Notes under the pieces: generated by a model
Database searches by the model: none
The model's input: the letters and a program-made list of their open reading frames with translations, nothing else
Told to the model about the DNA's origin: nothing
Origin: Streptomyces sp. AC512_CC834
Lineage (GTDB): Bacteria; Actinomycetota; Actinomycetes; Streptomycetales; Streptomycetaceae
Direction: 5' to 3'
Length of the DNA: 64,000 nt
Assembly: GCF_019049325.1 (NCBI RefSeq)
Contig: NZ_JAGMUO010000013.1
Location: 62,001 to 126,000 of the forward strand
Shown: in pieces, positions 34,243 through 42,544 of the stretch
How the letters are laid out: every line of letters begins with the position of its first letter
How positions within the stretch are numbered: position 1 is the stretch's first letter
Translations under genes and position numbers: made by a program

Positions 34243-35000
34243 CCGGGCGGCGGGACGCGGACGAGGAGTTGCGCGCCCGACTGCGCGAGGCGGCCGGGGC
34301 GCACGCACCCGACCGGGCCCGGATCCTGGCCCGGGTCGAACGCGGCATGACGGCCCGGGACCGTCCCGGGCAACGCCGGCCGGCCCGTCCGCCGCTGCCG
34401 CTGCCGCTGCCGGGCTGGGTGCGGGTGGCCGGTGCGACGGCGGCGGTGGCGGGCGTCCTGGTCGCCGGCGGCTACGCGGTCACGTCCGCGGTGAAGGACG
34501 ACGCCCCCGCACAGCGCTCGGTCGCCACCTCGCCCGGACCTCGTGAGTCCGGGTCGCGTGAGCCCGGGGCGCGTGAGCCCGGGGCGCGTGAGCCCGGGGC
34601 GCGGTGGTCGGACGGCGCGGTGTGGTCGGACGGCGCGGTGGACCCGCACAGCAACGAGTTCTGGGCGCAGAGCAACATCACCCTGAGGACGCGCGCTCCG
34701 CTGACCGCGCTCACGGTCGAACTGCGGGTGGCGCAGACCGGCTCGGTCACCTCCACCGGCGCCTGGCGGTCACTGCCGGAGCACGACTTCACCTTCACGG
34801 TCGACGAGCGGGACGGTTTCCTCGTCTACCGGTGGACGCTCAGGCAGGGCCGTACGGTGCCGGCGGGCGAGTGGATGTTCGCCGGGCAGTACAACCACGA
34901 GCGCGGTGGCCGGGACGCGGGCGGCGACCGCTACTCCGCGACGGCCACCGCCGCGTCCGGACGCCTCTCGGTGGAGGGCGACTTCACCGCCCTTGGCTGA
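34239..35000 (+). CDS. Membrane-anchored protein coupled to the sigma factor (possible anti-sigma)
   Basis: The 253-residue protein has a basic cytoplasmic N-terminal segment (about 1-66), one membrane helix (VRVAGATAAVAGVLVAGGYA), a repetitive stalk REPGA x3 followed by WSDGAV x2, and an extracellular C-terminal domain. No zinc-binding HxxxCxxC is visible, so an anti-sigma role rests only on the ATGA overlap and topology. The stalk is encoded by a 15-nt tandem repeat. Confidence 0.72.
   Translation: MTGRRDADEELRARLREAAGAHAPDRARILARVERGMTARDRPGQRRPARPPLPLPLPGWVRVAGATAAVAGVLVAGGYAVTSAVKDDAPAQRSVATSPGPRESGSREPGAREPGAREPGARWSDGAVWSDGAVDPHSNEFWAQSNITLRTRAPLTALTVELRVAQTGSVTSTGAWRSLPEHDFTFTVDERDGFLVYRWTLRQGRTVPAGEWMFAGQYNHERGGRDAGGDRYSATATAASGRLSVEGDFTALG
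34542..34601 (+). repeat. Four-copy 15-nt tandem repeat in the stalk
   Basis: One variant (CGTGAGTCCGGGTCG) and three exact CGTGAGCCCGGGGCG units run in register. They encode the REPGA repeats between the membrane helix and outer domain of the preceding gene product. Confidence 0.92.
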
Positions 35001-35019
35001 GCGGGCGACCCGCGACCCG

Positions 35020-35817
35020 CTACTCGACGAAGTAGGTCGGGTTGGGCAGCTTGTACGTCCGGTCCGCGTAGCCGCCCTGGAGGTCGGAGTACTGGTCGCC
35101 GAAGTTGGCGACGATGTCGTACCCGAGGTCCCGCTCGATGTGCCGGCGGGTGCCCGCCTTGTACTGCACGGTGGTGCAGTTCCAGGCGTCCGGGGTGGCG
35201 CAGTGGGACAGGTAGGACGGCGGGTCGGCCTCGTCCTTGAGGAAGATGTGGCCGGTGTCGAGGTTCACGTCGGCGCCGATCTTCTTCAGGTTCTCGACGG
35301 CGGCGGCGCGCCGCGCCTCGCCCAGGCCCGAGTTGTAGAAGACCTCGACGCCCCTCTTCTCGGCGTACCGGGCGAGTCCCGGGCTGCCGGGGACGGCCGG
35401 GCGGTCGGCCCGGTCGACGTAGGCGGCCCAGGTGGCGCTGTCGTAGCCGTAGTTGTTCTTCTTCTCGTAGTCGAGGCTGAGGAGCAGCGTGTCGTCGATG
35501 TCGAAGACGACGGCGGGCTTCGTGTGCTTGTGGTGCGCCGAGCGGGCCGCCCGGTCGATCTGCCGCTTCGCGGCCCTGTCGAGCCGGGCCAGGTCGGCGG
35601 CGTACGGGCTGTCCGGGGAGGCCTGGTAGACGCCGTCGGCGTCGAGCGTGGTGCCGTAGTAGGCGTCGATGTCGTTGGCCAGCACCCCGATGTTGTACGG
35701 CTCGTGGGTGGAGTTGACCGTCGACTGGCCGGCGGTGGCCGCGCCCGTGCCGTACAGGACGGCGCCGGCGACGGCACAGGCGGCGGTGACGGTCGCAACG
35801 CGCAGTGGTTTATGCAT
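35020..35817 (-). CDS. Secreted HAD-superfamily acid phosphatase (class B-like)
   Basis: The 265-residue protein has a signal peptide (HKPLRVATVTAACAVAGAVL, then GAATAGQ) and the HAD nucleophile motif VVFDIDDTLL. The later lysine is in YKAGTRRHI and the motif IV acids in NFGDQYSDLQGG. Motif II reads VFYNSGLGE where many relatives have a Thr/Ser-Gly-Arg. It probably hydrolyses phosphomonoesters outside the cell. Convergent with the preceding gene, it ends 19 nt from it. Confidence 0.85.
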   Translation of the reverse strand: MHKPLRVATVTAACAVAGAVLYGTGAATAGQSTVNSTHEPYNIGVLANDIDAYYGTTLDADGVYQASPDSPYAADLARLDRAAKRQIDRAARSAHHKHTKPAVVFDIDDTLLLSLDYEKKNNYGYDSATWAAYVDRADRPAVPGSPGLARYAEKRGVEVFYNSGLGEARRAAAVENLKKIGADVNLDTGHIFLKDEADPPSYLSHCATPDAWNCTTVQYKAGTRRHIERDLGYDIVANFGDQYSDLQGGYADRTYKLPNPTYFVE

Positions 35818-35960
35818 GACACAGGTTTCTACGCGCGTCACCCGGGTGAGCGCGAGACCCGTGGCCGGATCCGCGCCCCTATACCTGGCAAAAATCGCGT
35901 CAAGCAGGTCAAGTGCCGCCCGCGACGGGCCGGTCGGCGCCCGCGGGTCAGCGCCGCGGG

Positions 35961-37100
35961 TCAGCGCCGCCAGTCGTACGGCCGCCAGTCGCCGAGGTAC
36001 GCCTCCCTGGTGTGCGTCGCGGCCTCGGCGCGGGTGAGCTGGGGCCGGTTCTCCGGGACGGTGATCGCGGCGCCGGGTCCTGTGTTGCGGTACTCGCTGA
36101 ACCGCTGCTCCTGCCAGGGGTAGGCGTCCCGCATGTTGGCGTACGGCGCCACCGCGTCGATGCCCGCGCCGAGGTGGGTCTCGCGCACGGTGAGCATCGG
36201 GCGGGCGGTGGTGTCGGAGCTGGGCACCCAGGGGCGGGCCAGCTTGTAGTAGCCGTCCGGGGCCTCGCTGGTGACGCGGCCGTGGGTGACCAGGTAGCCG
36301 CGCGGGTTGGCGCCCGCCGTGGACGGTGCGAACACGAAGCCGTAGGGGGCGGCGTCGAGGTCGGTGCGAGTCAGGGTGCGGAAGTGGCAGCGCTCGTACA
36401 CCGCGGTCGCCCGGCCGAAGACGAAGTCGACGTCGCCCTCGACGTAGCAGCGCTCGTAGTACTGGCGGGCGAAGAGGGAGCGGTCACGGGTGTCGGCGTA
36501 GAGGGTGTCCTGGTGGCCGAGGAAGTGGCAGTCGTGGAAGGCGGACCGGTCGCCCATGACCTTGATGGCGACCGCCTGGGTGCCGGTCCAGTCGGGCTGG
36601 TCGGCGCGCAGCCAGTCGTTGGCGAAGGTGATCGAGCGGGCGGTGAAGCCGTCGGCGCGCACGGTGGTGGTCGCCGACCCGCTGGTGCCGTAGGTACCGG
36701 AGCCGTCCGGCTTGGGGGTGCCCGCCGCGTTGTCGTACACGATGACGACGTCGCGCGGGTCCCCGGAGGCGCCGATCCAGGTCGCCCCGGTGCGGTCGGC
36801 GTCCACGGAGACCGTCTCGCGGTAGGTGCCGGGGGCGAGGACCAGCGTCCAGCCGCCGCCCCCGGTCGCGGTGACGGCGGCCTGTACGGAGGTGAAGTCG
36901 CCGCGGCCGTGCGGGTCGACGTACAGGGTCTTCGGGGTGCGGCGGGCGGCCGGTGAGCCGTACCGGCCGAAGGGGCGCGGGTGCCGTCGGGTGCCGGCGG
37001 CAGCGGGTACGGCCGCGAGGCCGAGTGCGGTGCCCGCGCCGGCGGTCGTCAGGAGGAAGCCTCTGCGGGAGGGGGCGGGTCGGGGTCGGGGTCGGTGCAT
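35961..37100 (-). CDS. Secreted pectinesterase (CE8)
   Basis: The 379-residue enzyme de-esterifies methylated homogalacturonan. It has a Tat-like signal (PSRRGFLLTTAGAGTALGLA). Pectinesterase motifs are GHQDTLYAD, the catalytic Asp in VEGDVDFVFGRA and the substrate Arg/Trp in ARPWV. The beta-helix body carries ITFANDW. It follows pectate lyase by 99 nt that contain an 18-bp hairpin and is the last gene of the cell-wall-degrading set. Confidence 0.92.
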   Translation of the reverse strand: MHRPRPRPAPSRRGFLLTTAGAGTALGLAAVPAAAGTRRHPRPFGRYGSPAARRTPKTLYVDPHGRGDFTSVQAAVTATGGGGWTLVLAPGTYRETVSVDADRTGATWIGASGDPRDVVIVYDNAAGTPKPDGSGTYGTSGSATTTVRADGFTARSITFANDWLRADQPDWTGTQAVAIKVMGDRSAFHDCHFLGHQDTLYADTRDRSLFARQYYERCYVEGDVDFVFGRATAVYERCHFRTLTRTDLDAAPYGFVFAPSTAGANPRGYLVTHGRVTSEAPDGYYKLARPWVPSSDTTARPMLTVRETHLGAGIDAVAPYANMRDAYPWQEQRFSEYRNTGPGAAITVPENRPQLTRAEAATHTREAYLGDWRPYDWRR

Positions 37101-37138
37101 GCGGGTGCTCCTTCGGTGACGGGCGGCGGGCGGCGGGA

Positions 37139-37186
37139 GGACCGGAAGGGCCGGGGCCGGTGCGGGCTCCCCGGCCCTTCCGGTCC
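37139..37186 (-). other. 18-bp perfect hairpin between pectate lyase and pectinesterase genes
   Basis: GGACCGGAAGGGCCGGGG (37139-37156) is followed by a 12-nt loop and its exact complement (37169-37186). It begins 14 nt past the pectate lyase stop on that strand. No T-run follows. It could terminate, attenuate or protect the upstream mRNA 3' end. Confidence 0.8.
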
Positions 37187-37199
37187 ACGGGGGCGGGTG

Positions 37200-38534
37200 T
37201 CAGCGCAGGCGGCCGGCGCCCGCGCCGTGGTCGACGACGACCGGGACGGCCCAGGCCGGAAGGACCCGGGTGCGCAGGGTGGGCCGCCAGCCGGCGCCGG
37301 AGCGCAGGGTCTCGTCCGGGACCTGCGCGTTGTGGACGGCGATCAGGTCGACGGTGCGGCCGTTGACGCGGTTGTGGGCGGCGGTGAGCGGCGAGTCGTT
37401 CCAGCGCTTCAGCACCTTGGCGGGGCTGACGCCGTCGGGCAGGGTGAAGGCGTTGTACTCGGCGACGAGCGCGGACTCCTTGCCGACGCCGAAGCTGTAG
37501 GCGTAGTCGTCCGAGGCCACGAAGTGGTTGTTGTAGACGTCGACCTGGCCGAAGCGGACGCGGGGCGCGCGCTCGACGAGGTTCTTGAACAGGTTGTGGT
37601 GGAAGGTCACCTTCAGGTGGCCGCGGTCGACTGCGGCGGTGGACTCGCTGTCGCTGTTGCCGATCAGGATCGTCTTGTCGTGCTCGGTGAAGACGTTCCA
37701 GGACGCGGTGACGTGGTCGGCGCCCTTCACGATGTCCAACTGGCCGTCGTGCTGCTGGTAGAGCATGCCGAAGTAGGTGGGCGCCGCGCTGTCGGGGTGC
37801 TCGCCGTCGGTGAAGGTGTTGTGGTTCAGCCACACGTGCGTGGATCCGTACACGACGGCGCTGTCGTACTCGGAGTTCCAGTTGCCCTGGTCGCCGTCCG
37901 TGGGGTCCCACTGCGGGAAGCAGTCGACGGGGCTCTCGAAGGCCAGGTTGCGGACGATGACGTTGTCCACGCCCTTGATCTGGAGGCTGGCGCCCTTGAG
38001 CCCGGCGTCGCGGCCGACGCCGATGATCGTGGTGTTGGAGGGGACCTCGACCTTGATGGACTGGTCCTGCTGTGCGGCGGAGGCGCGGCGCAGGCCCTCG
38101 GGGCTGTCGTCGGGCTCGGCGCTCAGGTCGGTCTCCAGGCCCCAGTTCTCCGGGGAGTACTTCTCCAGGTAGGCGTCGAAGTCGTAACCGGGCGCAGCGA
38201 AGGCCTCGCAGCCCTCCGAGACGGCGTCGATGGTGCCCTTGACCTTGATGATGCGCGGCGCGGTGCCCTCCGCGGCGAGGGCGGCCCTGAATCCGGCCCA
38301 GTCGGTGACGGTGTACACGTCGTCCGCGTCGGCGGCGGCCCCGCCGGTGGTGCCGGTGCCCTGGGAGGCCCAGCCGTCGTTCGCGGGCAGCGTCTGCCGG
38401 GCGGTGTCCCGGGGGTGGTGGTGACCGGGGCGGGCCTCGGCCGTGGCGGCGGTCAGGCTCAGTACGAGGGCGGTGCAGCCGACGAGCGCGGCGGCGCTGC
38501 GAGTGACATGCCCATGCCATCTATAGGTGCTCAT
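37200..38534 (-). CDS. Secreted pectate lyase (PL1)
   Basis: The 444-residue enzyme cleaves polygalacturonate by beta-elimination with Ca2+. A signal peptide (SAAALVGCTALVLSLTAATA, then EA) is followed by a parallel beta-helix. PL1 features include WLNHNTFTDGEHPD (calcium acids), HDGQLDIVKGADHVTASWNVF, TFHHNLFKNLVERAPRVRFG (the catalytic Arg region) and VYNNHF. ATG 38534 is the chosen start; ATG 38519 is out of the usual position. It follows the acetylesterase gene by 60 nt. Confidence 0.93.
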   Translation of the reverse strand: MSTYRWHGHVTRSAAALVGCTALVLSLTAATAEARPGHHHPRDTARQTLPANDGWASQGTGTTGGAAADADDVYTVTDWAGFRAALAAEGTAPRIIKVKGTIDAVSEGCEAFAAPGYDFDAYLEKYSPENWGLETDLSAEPDDSPEGLRRASAAQQDQSIKVEVPSNTTIIGVGRDAGLKGASLQIKGVDNVIVRNLAFESPVDCFPQWDPTDGDQGNWNSEYDSAVVYGSTHVWLNHNTFTDGEHPDSAAPTYFGMLYQQHDGQLDIVKGADHVTASWNVFTEHDKTILIGNSDSESTAAVDRGHLKVTFHHNLFKNLVERAPRVRFGQVDVYNNHFVASDDYAYSFGVGKESALVAEYNAFTLPDGVSPAKVLKRWNDSPLTAAHNRVNGRTVDLIAVHNAQVPDETLRSGAGWRPTLRTRVLPAWAVPVVVDHGAGAGRLR

Positions 38535-38567
38535 GGTGCGGCTCTCCCTGACTCTCGGGGTCGTGAG

Positions 38568-38591
38568 GTCGTGCGGTCGTGCGGTCGTGCG
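38568..38591. repeat. GTCGTGCG x3 tandem repeat
   Basis: Three exact 8-nt units lie between the pectate lyase start and the acetylesterase stop. No function is apparent. Confidence 0.85.
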
Positions 38592-38594
38592 GTC

Positions 38595-39395
38595 TTACGC
38601 GGTGGCCGATGTCGGCCAGTTGATCCAGGACTCGGGGATCTCCTCGTCCAGCCGGCGCACGTCCCGGTGCGCCAGCACCCGCCCGCGCAGCAGCTCCCGG
38701 GCGACGAGCCGGGCGACGGCGATCGCGCCCGGCGGGTTGAAGTGGGTGTTGTCCTGCTCGGTGGCGGTCCAGTTGAAGTACACCTTGGTCCCCTCGACAC
38801 CGAGCCGCTGCCACAGCGCGAGCGACAGCGCCTGTACGTCGAGCAGCGCCACGCCCTCCTGCCGCGCCAGCGCCCGCATCGCCGCCGGGTACTCCCCGTG
38901 GCTCGGCTGCGCGGTACCGCCCGCGTCGAACCGCCGCCGCTCGACGGGCGTGGCCAGCACCGGCCGCGCCCCACGGGCCCGCGCGCCGTCGACGTACATC
39001 CGCAGGTAGTCCTGGTACGTCGTCCAGGGCTCGGTGTAGCGGGCGGGGTCCTCGTCCTTCTCGTCGTTGTGCGCGAACTGGACGAGCAGGAGGTCGCCGG
39101 GGCGGATCGCGCCGAGCACGACGTCCAGCCGCCCTTCGTCGACGAAGCTCTTCGAACTCCGCCCGTTCACGGCGTGATTGGCGACGCGGAGGCCCTTGCG
39201 GAGGAAGAAGGGCAACGCCATCCCCCACCCGGTCTCGGGCGCGGCGTCGGCGTACTTCTGCGCGGCGGTGGAGTCGCCGGCGATGTAGAGGGTGCGGGGG
39301 TGGCGTCCGCCGGCCTGGGCGGTACCGGCGGCGGCGAACGCCAGGGGGATGGAGCCAATGGCGGCTGAGGTGACTTGTCTTCGGGTGATGGACAC
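38595..39395 (-). CDS. Secreted SGNH rhamnogalacturonan acetylesterase-like (CE12)
   Basis: The 266-residue enzyme probably removes acetyl groups from rhamnogalacturonan. It has a twin-arginine-like signal (SITRRQVTSAAIGSIPLAFA). The SGNH blocks are LYIAGDSTAA (Ser), HAVNGRSSKSF (Gly), LVQFAHNDEKD (Asn) and DNTHFNPPG (Asp and His). GTG 39395 with GGAAGG about 9 nt upstream is preferred. It is followed closely by pectate lyase. Confidence 0.88.
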   Translation of the reverse strand: MSITRRQVTSAAIGSIPLAFAAAGTAQAGGRHPRTLYIAGDSTAAQKYADAAPETGWGMALPFFLRKGLRVANHAVNGRSSKSFVDEGRLDVVLGAIRPGDLLLVQFAHNDEKDEDPARYTEPWTTYQDYLRMYVDGARARGARPVLATPVERRRFDAGGTAQPSHGEYPAAMRALARQEGVALLDVQALSLALWQRLGVEGTKVYFNWTATEQDNTHFNPPGAIAVARLVARELLRGRVLAHRDVRRLDEEIPESWINWPTSATA

Positions 39396-39434
39396 GCTGG
39401 CACACCTTCCAAGAGAGGTGAGGGAAGCACCCCC

Positions 39435-39490
39435 AGGGGCGCGGGGCTGTATCGATGTGCGGCTCCGCCGCGTGGGCGCGACAAGCCACG
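39435..39490. repeat. Dispersed repeat, copy B
   Basis: This unit matches copy A (25950-26005) at 51 of 56 positions. It lies between the sugar-binding protein stop and the acetylesterase start, 40 nt before the latter, in the same orientation relative to transcription as copy A. Confidence 0.7.
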
Positions 39491-39562
39491 GACGGCCCGC
39501 AGCCCGCGACGACCCACGGACCGCCCACGGCGAAACCGAACCCGAACCGAACCCGAGCCCGG

Positions 39563-40933
39563 CTAACCCATCTGCTCCGTCCACTCGGCCTGCGCCTCGT
39601 TCAGCTTCTCGGCCAGCCCGTCCAGGAAGTCCTTCGCGCTCATGTCCCCGAGCAGCACCTTCTGGAACCCCGGCTCACTCTCCGACTTGGACAGCGTGTT
39701 CCAGTCCGGCAGGTAGTACGGCAGTTGGACGATGGTCGTGGACCCGTCGTTCAGCGCCTCGGCCGCCAGCTTCGTGGGCTCGGCCTTCTGGATCCACGCG
39801 TCACCGGCGGCCCCCGTGTTGGACGGCACCTGCCCGGCCGACTCGTTGAACTTCGAGTTCTGCTCCTTCGAGGTGGCGAACTCGATGAACTTCCAGGCGG
39901 CCTCCTTGTTCTCGGAGGCCTTGAAGATGCCGAGCCCGTCGACCGGGTTGGAGACCTGGACCCGCTTGCCGGACGGGCCGACCGGCTGCGGGATGCCGCG
40001 GAACTTGTCGACGCCGAGCGCCTTCACGTGGTCCTGGTAGGAGCCCAGATTGTGGTTGAGCATGCCGATGGTGCCGGTGTCCCACTGGGCGGTCATCTTC
40101 GCGAAGTCGTTGTTGACGTCGGCGGCCGGCGTGACCTTCTTGTAGAGGGCCGCGTACTTCTCCAGCGCCTCGACGTTCTTCGGGTCGTTGACGGTGGTCT
40201 TCTTCTTGCCGGCGTCCCAGAACGAGGTGATGCCGGACTGCCCGTACATCGCGTCGAGCGCCTGGGCGATGGATCCGGAGCCGCCGCGGATGGTGTAGCC
40301 GAACTCGTTCTCGCTCTTGTCGGTCAGCTTGTCGGCGGCTTCGTAGAACTTGTCCCAGGTCGTCGGCGCGTCAAGACCGGCCTTCTCGAACAGGTCGGTG
40401 CGGTAGTAGAGGACGCCGTTGTTGGCGGAGGTAGGCATCGAGTACAGGGTGCCGTCGCCGCCGCCGGCGGCCTTCAGGGACTCGACCATGTCCTTGTTGA
40501 GCTCGCCGCTCCGGGGGGACTTCGCGAGCCGGTCGTCCAGGGGTTCCAGGGCCTTCTGGGCGGAGAAGCCCGCGAGCATCGACGCCGTCACGCCGCCGAC
40601 GTCCGGCAGGCCGCCGCCCTGGATGGCGGTGTCGACCTTGGACTGGTACTCGGTGGCGGCGATTCCGACGTACTCCACGTCGATGTCCGGGTTGGCCTTC
40701 TCGAAGTCGGCGATGATCTCCTTCCAGACGGCCGTACGGATACCGCCGTTGTTGTCCCAGAAGGTGATCTTCCCCTTGCCGCTGCCCTCGGCGCCCTTGC
40801 CGCCGCCCGACCCGCTGCCGTCGTCGCCGCAGGCGGTGGCGGTCAGTGCGAGCACGGCCCCCAGGGCGACGGCGACGGATGTCCGGCGCCTGCCTGCGCC
40901 GCTGTCTCTGCTGCTGAGCATGCTGATCCTCAT
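39563..40933 (-). CDS. Sugar ABC transporter substrate-binding lipoprotein
   Basis: The 456-residue family 1 solute-binding protein has a lipoprotein signal (VALGAVLALTATACGDDG; acylated Cys) and a Gly/Ser-rich tether, then ITFWDNNGGIRTAVW and DIDVEYVGIA typical of sugar binders. The likely cargo is an oligosaccharide from pectin or arabinan. It sits after GH43 by 72 nt, downstream of its permeases, which is unusual because binding-protein genes normally come first. Start ATG 40933, with ATG 40921 as an alternative. Confidence 0.9.
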   Translation of the reverse strand: MRISMLSSRDSGAGRRRTSVAVALGAVLALTATACGDDGSGSGGGKGAEGSGKGKITFWDNNGGIRTAVWKEIIADFEKANPDIDVEYVGIAATEYQSKVDTAIQGGGLPDVGGVTASMLAGFSAQKALEPLDDRLAKSPRSGELNKDMVESLKAAGGGDGTLYSMPTSANNGVLYYRTDLFEKAGLDAPTTWDKFYEAADKLTDKSENEFGYTIRGGSGSIAQALDAMYGQSGITSFWDAGKKKTTVNDPKNVEALEKYAALYKKVTPAADVNNDFAKMTAQWDTGTIGMLNHNLGSYQDHVKALGVDKFRGIPQPVGPSGKRVQVSNPVDGLGIFKASENKEAAWKFIEFATSKEQNSKFNESAGQVPSNTGAAGDAWIQKAEPTKLAAEALNDGSTTIVQLPYYLPDWNTLSKSESEPGFQKVLLGDMSAKDFLDGLAEKLNEAQAEWTEQMG

Positions 40934-41005
40934 TGGTCGGCTCTCTTCTTCTGGATCCAACAAAGCGGTGGAACGACAAAGCGGTGGAACGACAACGTGG
41001 GGGTT

Positions 41006-42544
41006 TCAGTGGGGCCCGACGCGGAACCGCGTGAAGGTGGCCACGCCGGCGTGTCCCTGGCCGGCGGGCGCGAGCGCGAACAGGCCGAGCAGTGCGCCGA
41101 CCCAGCGCCAGGGCGTGGCGGCGAACTCCTGACCGGTGGGCCGGGGGCCGTCGCCGAGGTCGTAGGAGAAGCGGCAGCGCGCCCCGGGAACGGTCTCGAT
41201 CCGCAGCCGGGCCCGTCCCCCGGGTGCGGGGCGGGGCCGGTCGGCGTCCCGCTCGGCCTCGGCCACCGACTCGGCGAACCGGTGCACCAGGTGCACCGTC
41301 CCGTCCGGGTCCCGCTCGAGCCCGATCCAGCGGTAGGCGTCGCCGAGCACCGCGAGCCCGGCCCGCGCGCCCGGTTCCTCGCTGTCCAGCCGTAGCTCGA
41401 CCTCGATCACCGAGGGGTCGCCGGGAAATCGCTGGGTGAGGACGCTCGGCAGGACGCGCAGGTCGTGCGCGTCGGCCGAGCGGACGCAGGCCAGCCGCAG
41501 CCCGTCCCCGGAGTGCTGGGTGGCCCAGCCGTCGCGGGAGTTGGCCGTCCACGACCACTGGCGGCCGTACCGTCCGCCGGGGAAGTCGTCGTCGGTCGCG
41601 GGTGCGGCGGCCGGCTGCGGGGGCAGCGCGGGGCGCGGGTGCTCGGTGACCGGGGCGCCGTCGTCGCCCAGCACCGGCCAGCCCTCCGCGTCCCACCGCA
41701 TCGGCTGGAGGTGCACCACCCGGCCGTACGCGCCGCGCTGCTGGAAGTGCAGGAACCAGTCCTCGCCGGCCGGCGTGCGCACCCAGCCGCCCTGGTGGGG
41801 GCCGTTGACGTCGGTGTCCTTCTGTTCGAGGACGACCTTCTCCTCGTACGGCCCGAAGAAGTCGCGGGAGCGGAAGGCGCCCTGCCAGCCGGTCTCCACC
41901 GAGCCGGCGGGTGCCAGGATCCAGAACCAGCCGTCGTGGCGGTAGAGCTTGGGACCCTCCAGGGTGAACCAGCCGGGGAGGCGGTCGCCGTCGACGATCA
42001 CCTTGCCGTCGTCGAGGAGTTCGGTGCCGTCGGGGTGCATGCGGTGGCCAGTGAGGCGGTTCTTGACCCCGGAGCGGGACCTGGCCCAGGCGTGCACGAG
42101 GTACGCCTCGCCGGTCTCCTCGTCCCACAGGGGGCAGGGGTCGATCAGCCCCTTGCCGGCCTTCACCAGCCGGGGTGCGGTCCACGGGCCCCTGATCTCG
42201 GGGGCGTTGACCTGGAAGACGCCCTGGTCGGGGTCGCCCCAGAAGATCCAGAAGCGGTCGGCGTGGTGGCGCAGGGACGGGGCCCAGACGCCGCAGTCGT
42301 GCCGGGGCGTCGCGAACGCCCGCTCGGGTTCCAGGCGGTCCAGGGCGTGCCCGACGAGGGTCCAGTGGACCAGGTCGCGCGAGTGCAGGAGCGGCAGACC
42401 GGGGGCCCGGCCGAAGCTGGACGCGGTCAGGTAGAAGTCGTCGCCGACGCGCACGACGTCCGGGTCGGACCAGTCGGCGTTCAGGACGGGGTTCGTGTAT
42501 GTCTCCGGGGTCTCCGGGGTCTCCGGGGCCGTCTCGGGGGTCAC
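41006..42544 (-). CDS. Glycoside hydrolase family 43 (xylosidase/arabinofuranosidase type)
   Basis: The 512-residue enzyme has an N-terminal five-bladed propeller: the base Asp in NPVLNADWSDPDVVRVGDDF, the pKa-modulating Asp in GLIDPCPLWDEETGEAYL and the acid Glu in FTLEGPKLYRHDGWFWI. A C-terminal beta-sandwich (about 330-512) is typical of GH43 xylosidase-like members. It has no signal peptide, so it should act on imported oligosaccharides. The N-terminus is a PET repeat encoded by 9-nt units. GTG 42544 overlaps the DUF6807 stop by 4 nt. Confidence 0.9.
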   Translation of the reverse strand: MTPETAPETPETPETYTNPVLNADWSDPDVVRVGDDFYLTASSFGRAPGLPLLHSRDLVHWTLVGHALDRLEPERAFATPRHDCGVWAPSLRHHADRFWIFWGDPDQGVFQVNAPEIRGPWTAPRLVKAGKGLIDPCPLWDEETGEAYLVHAWARSRSGVKNRLTGHRMHPDGTELLDDGKVIVDGDRLPGWFTLEGPKLYRHDGWFWILAPAGSVETGWQGAFRSRDFFGPYEEKVVLEQKDTDVNGPHQGGWVRTPAGEDWFLHFQQRGAYGRVVHLQPMRWDAEGWPVLGDDGAPVTEHPRPALPPQPAAAPATDDDFPGGRYGRQWSWTANSRDGWATQHSGDGLRLACVRSADAHDLRVLPSVLTQRFPGDPSVIEVELRLDSEEPGARAGLAVLGDAYRWIGLERDPDGTVHLVHRFAESVAEAERDADRPRPAPGGRARLRIETVPGARCRFSYDLGDGPRPTGQEFAATPWRWVGALLGLFALAPAGQGHAGVATFTRFRVGPH

